The position numbers and the translations under genes were made by a program. A stretch of 64,000 nucleotides of DNA from Holdemanella sp. MSK.7.32. GTDB lineage: Bacteria; Bacillota_I; Bacilli_A; Erysipelotrichales; Erysipelotrichaceae. The DNA lies in contig NZ_JANFYN010000002.1 of the NCBI RefSeq assembly GCF_024460475.1, positions 32,241 to 96,240 on the forward strand, written 5' to 3'. The notes beneath the pieces were generated by a model. It saw only the letters and a program-made list of their open reading frames with translations. It had not been told where the DNA came from and did not search any database. Of the stretch, positions 63,873 through 64,000 are shown piece after piece (the first letter of the stretch is position 1; each line of letters opens with the position of its first letter).

Positions 63873-64000
63873 ATGAAATTAGTTGGTATCGATGTTGGAA
63901 AGAACAGTCATCATTTTTGTGTCATGGACAAAGAAACTGGTGAACTCAATGTTACACCTACTTCTTTTTCTAACAACAAAGAAGGATTTGACTTTCTGAT
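63873..64000 (+). CDS. IS110-family transposase, N-terminal part (runs off the window)
   Basis: The ATG at 63873 follows AAGGATG and opens MKLVGIDVGKNSHHFCVMDK, then ETGELNVTPTSFSNNKEGFDFL. The GIDVGKxxH start with a first catalytic Asp of the RuvC-like DEDD domain, and the FSNNKEGF segment, are the typical N-terminus of IS110-type recombinases. The rest of the gene, including the Tnp domain with its serine, is outside the window. The position next to a broken gene fits a recent insertion. Confidence 0.88.
   Translation, partial: MKLVGIDVGKNSHHFCVMDKETGELNVTPTSFSNNKEGFDFL

Noticed and set aside
1..64000. CRISPR arrays, tRNA genes, rRNA genes, prophage
   Set aside because: No regularly spaced repeats, no tRNA-like cloverleaf with a terminal CCA, no rRNA and no phage structural genes were noticed by eye.

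Overview
The window is the replication-origin region of a low-GC Gram-positive chromosome (Bacillota). The evidence is the gene order dnaA-dnaN-yaaA-recF-gyrB-gyrA on one side of the origin and rpmH-rnpA-yidC-jag plus rsmG-parA-parB on the other, two T-box leaders, a glmS ribozyme, a small SRP RNA, AGGAGG-type ribosome binding sites and a perfect Bacillus-type parS site. Gene content, with teichoic-acid glycerophosphotransferases next to argS-rpoE and no sporulation genes seen, suggests a host-associated Erysipelotrichia-like organism; that taxonomic guess is inference.

Layout. 1-98 is the start of a leftward helix-turn-helix gene, followed by about 500 AT-rich bases with no gene. 625-5310 holds leftward recR, dnaX (with parS inside it), tadA, the SRP RNA and serS with its serine T-box. 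5453-14562 holds a leftward XRE-type membrane regulator and then gyrA, gyrB, recF, yaaA, dnaN and dnaA. The presumed oriC is 14563-14959. Rightward from it are two tandem FemABX genes, rpmH, rnpA, yidC, jag, pth, mfd, rqcP, a Nudix gene, an HD hydrolase, a DUF1934 gene, argS and rpoE. 28247-34902 is a teichoic-acid module: export ABC transporter, tagD and three TagF/TagB-type enzymes, one fused to a GT2 domain. 34950-42787 holds a YkvI-like transporter under an apparent isoleucine T-box, relQ with a DUF4230 gene, rsmG-parA-parB, ribozyme-controlled glmS and a DUF5662 gene. 43108-49190 is an oligopeptide ABC operon ending in a tiny membrane protein, followed by pepF and rpmE. 51448-58238 holds an aminotransferase, a frameshifted comFA, comFC, a coiled-coil membrane protein, a truncated glmU, prs and an Spx/ArsC-like gene. 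58259-63280 holds tatD, a DUF3284 gene, a small exported peptide, a Crp/Fnr regulator and two MATE exporters. The right edge is mobile DNA: a decayed PD-(D/E)XK transposase-like gene and the start of an IS110-family element whose 5' noncoding end may encode a bridge RNA.

Most genes point away from 14.6-14.9 kb, as expected if forks leave from there. The rightward arm has four leftward exceptions: relQ/DUF4230, DUF5662, tatD and the MATE pair. Functions cluster around replication and segregation, translation, cell-envelope building (FemX, teichoic acid, GlmS, GlmU), and peptide uptake and breakdown (Opp, PepF).
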